Assembly (NCBI GenBank): GCA_900239685.1
Contig: OENT01000681.1
Coordinates: 18,605 to 82,604 of the forward strand
DNA from: Rotaria macrura
Taxonomy: Eukaryota > Rotifera > Eurotatoria > Philodinida > Philodinidae
Direction of reading: 5' to 3'
Length of the DNA stretch: 64,000 nucleotides
Part shown: positions 63,511-64,000 of the stretch, piece after piece
How the letters are laid out: each line of letters begins with the position of its first letter
Position numbering within the stretch: the stretch's first letter is position 1
Program-made: the position numbers and the translations under genes
The notes under the pieces: model-generated
Databases searched by the model: none
What the model was told of the DNA's origin: nothing
What the model saw: the letters and a program-made list of their open reading frames with translations, nothing else

Positions 63511-64000
63511 GTAGGTGTATATTGATATTTAAATAAGTAATTTTTCAGAGTAAATGCAAGTCATAATGTCATATCTCTTGTTAAACTTAGCTTAAAATCC
63601 TAAGGTGAAAAGCGTAAGCTGGTACATCCGGATTTATAACAATTAAAGATACTGTCCGACCTATTCTAATAACTAAGGAACATTAGATATTTTATTTCTT
63701 AGAGAGATTGTAAATAAATAACCAGCGATTGAGTGCATTCATGCTGGAAATCAGATCACAAAAGTTCACTCCAAAAAACAAGAACTTTACCGAGCCCCCC
63801 AAAAAGGTTCAGTAGATGACAAAAAGCTTGCAAATGTGTTGAAAGTTCCAAAAAAAGGAATAAAAAAATACGCAGAACCTTTAAAAGATCTGACCATGTG
63901 CCCGCAATCAGATCCTTTTTTCTGCGAAACCTTTTTAAGTTCGGTAGAGCGAACAAAGGTTTCGTAGGCAAATACGAAACTTCAAAAGTTTCGTATTAAA
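63511..64000 (+). other. intron of unit 2 with inverted repeats
   Basis: The last 240 bases (63760-64000) repeat AAAGGTT/AACCTTT, GATCTGA/TCAGATC and TTCGTA/TACGAA motifs in both orientations. This resembles in style the self-complementary elements in the first intron of unit 1, but the right end is outside the window. Confidence 0.45.

Overview
The window looks like part of a bdelloid rotifer nuclear genome. It is AT-rich, and its genes are metazoan families split by many GT-AG introns, many of them about 50-75 nt. It also carries a multi-exon membrane protein whose motif layout I associate with a lineage-specific bdelloid family. The species is not determined, but the strongly AT-rich composition would suit Rotaria or a relative. 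No prokaryotic features, CRISPR arrays or rRNA genes were seen. One assembly gap (2462-2728) and one single N (33726) are present.

Layout. 0.7-1.7 kb (-): a decayed or mis-assembled four-helix membrane protein gene. 2-5.5 kb: repeat-rich DNA with GCGAG-rich patches, a 34-bp minisatellite split by a hAT-like short element, a dead hAT transposase, and a 251-bp palindromic element inserted in it. 6.5-12.7 kb (-): NUP93, ten exons reconstructed phase by phase. 13.5-15.0 kb (+): a LASP-type LIM/nebulin/SH3 gene, head-to-head with NUP93. 16.6-18.2 kb (+): an ankyrin-repeat protein. 18.2-28.8 kb: long gene-poor DNA. 28.8-30.3 kb (+): a Go/Gi-class G-protein alpha subunit without the pertussis-toxin cysteine. 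34.3-34.8 kb (-): a small two-exon membrane-anchored protein. 36.8-37.9 kb: an inverted-repeat-bounded element whose core recurs, inverted and internally duplicated, at 52.3-53.2 kb. 42.5-44.9 kb (+): a single-pass Cys/His-containing membrane protein. 46.3-48.0 kb (+): a second dead hAT transposase with another repeat element inside. 48.5-50.4 kb (+): AGXT2-like mitochondrial aminotransferase, nine exons. 55.4-63.5 kb (+): the bdelloid-type membrane protein with two very long introns, followed immediately by the first exon of a second unit.

The known genes (nuclear pore scaffold, actin-associated adaptor, G-protein signalling, aminotransferase) are unrelated housekeeping or signalling genes; no operon logic links them, apart from the possible tandem or fused membrane-protein units at the right end. 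The most unusual material is a set of elements bounded by CCCAGG / CCTGGG termini. Their interiors are built from different self-complementary short motifs (CGTATACGG, TTCCGG, GGATCCGAT). Two of them sit inside dead hAT transposases and two inside one long intron of the membrane-protein gene.
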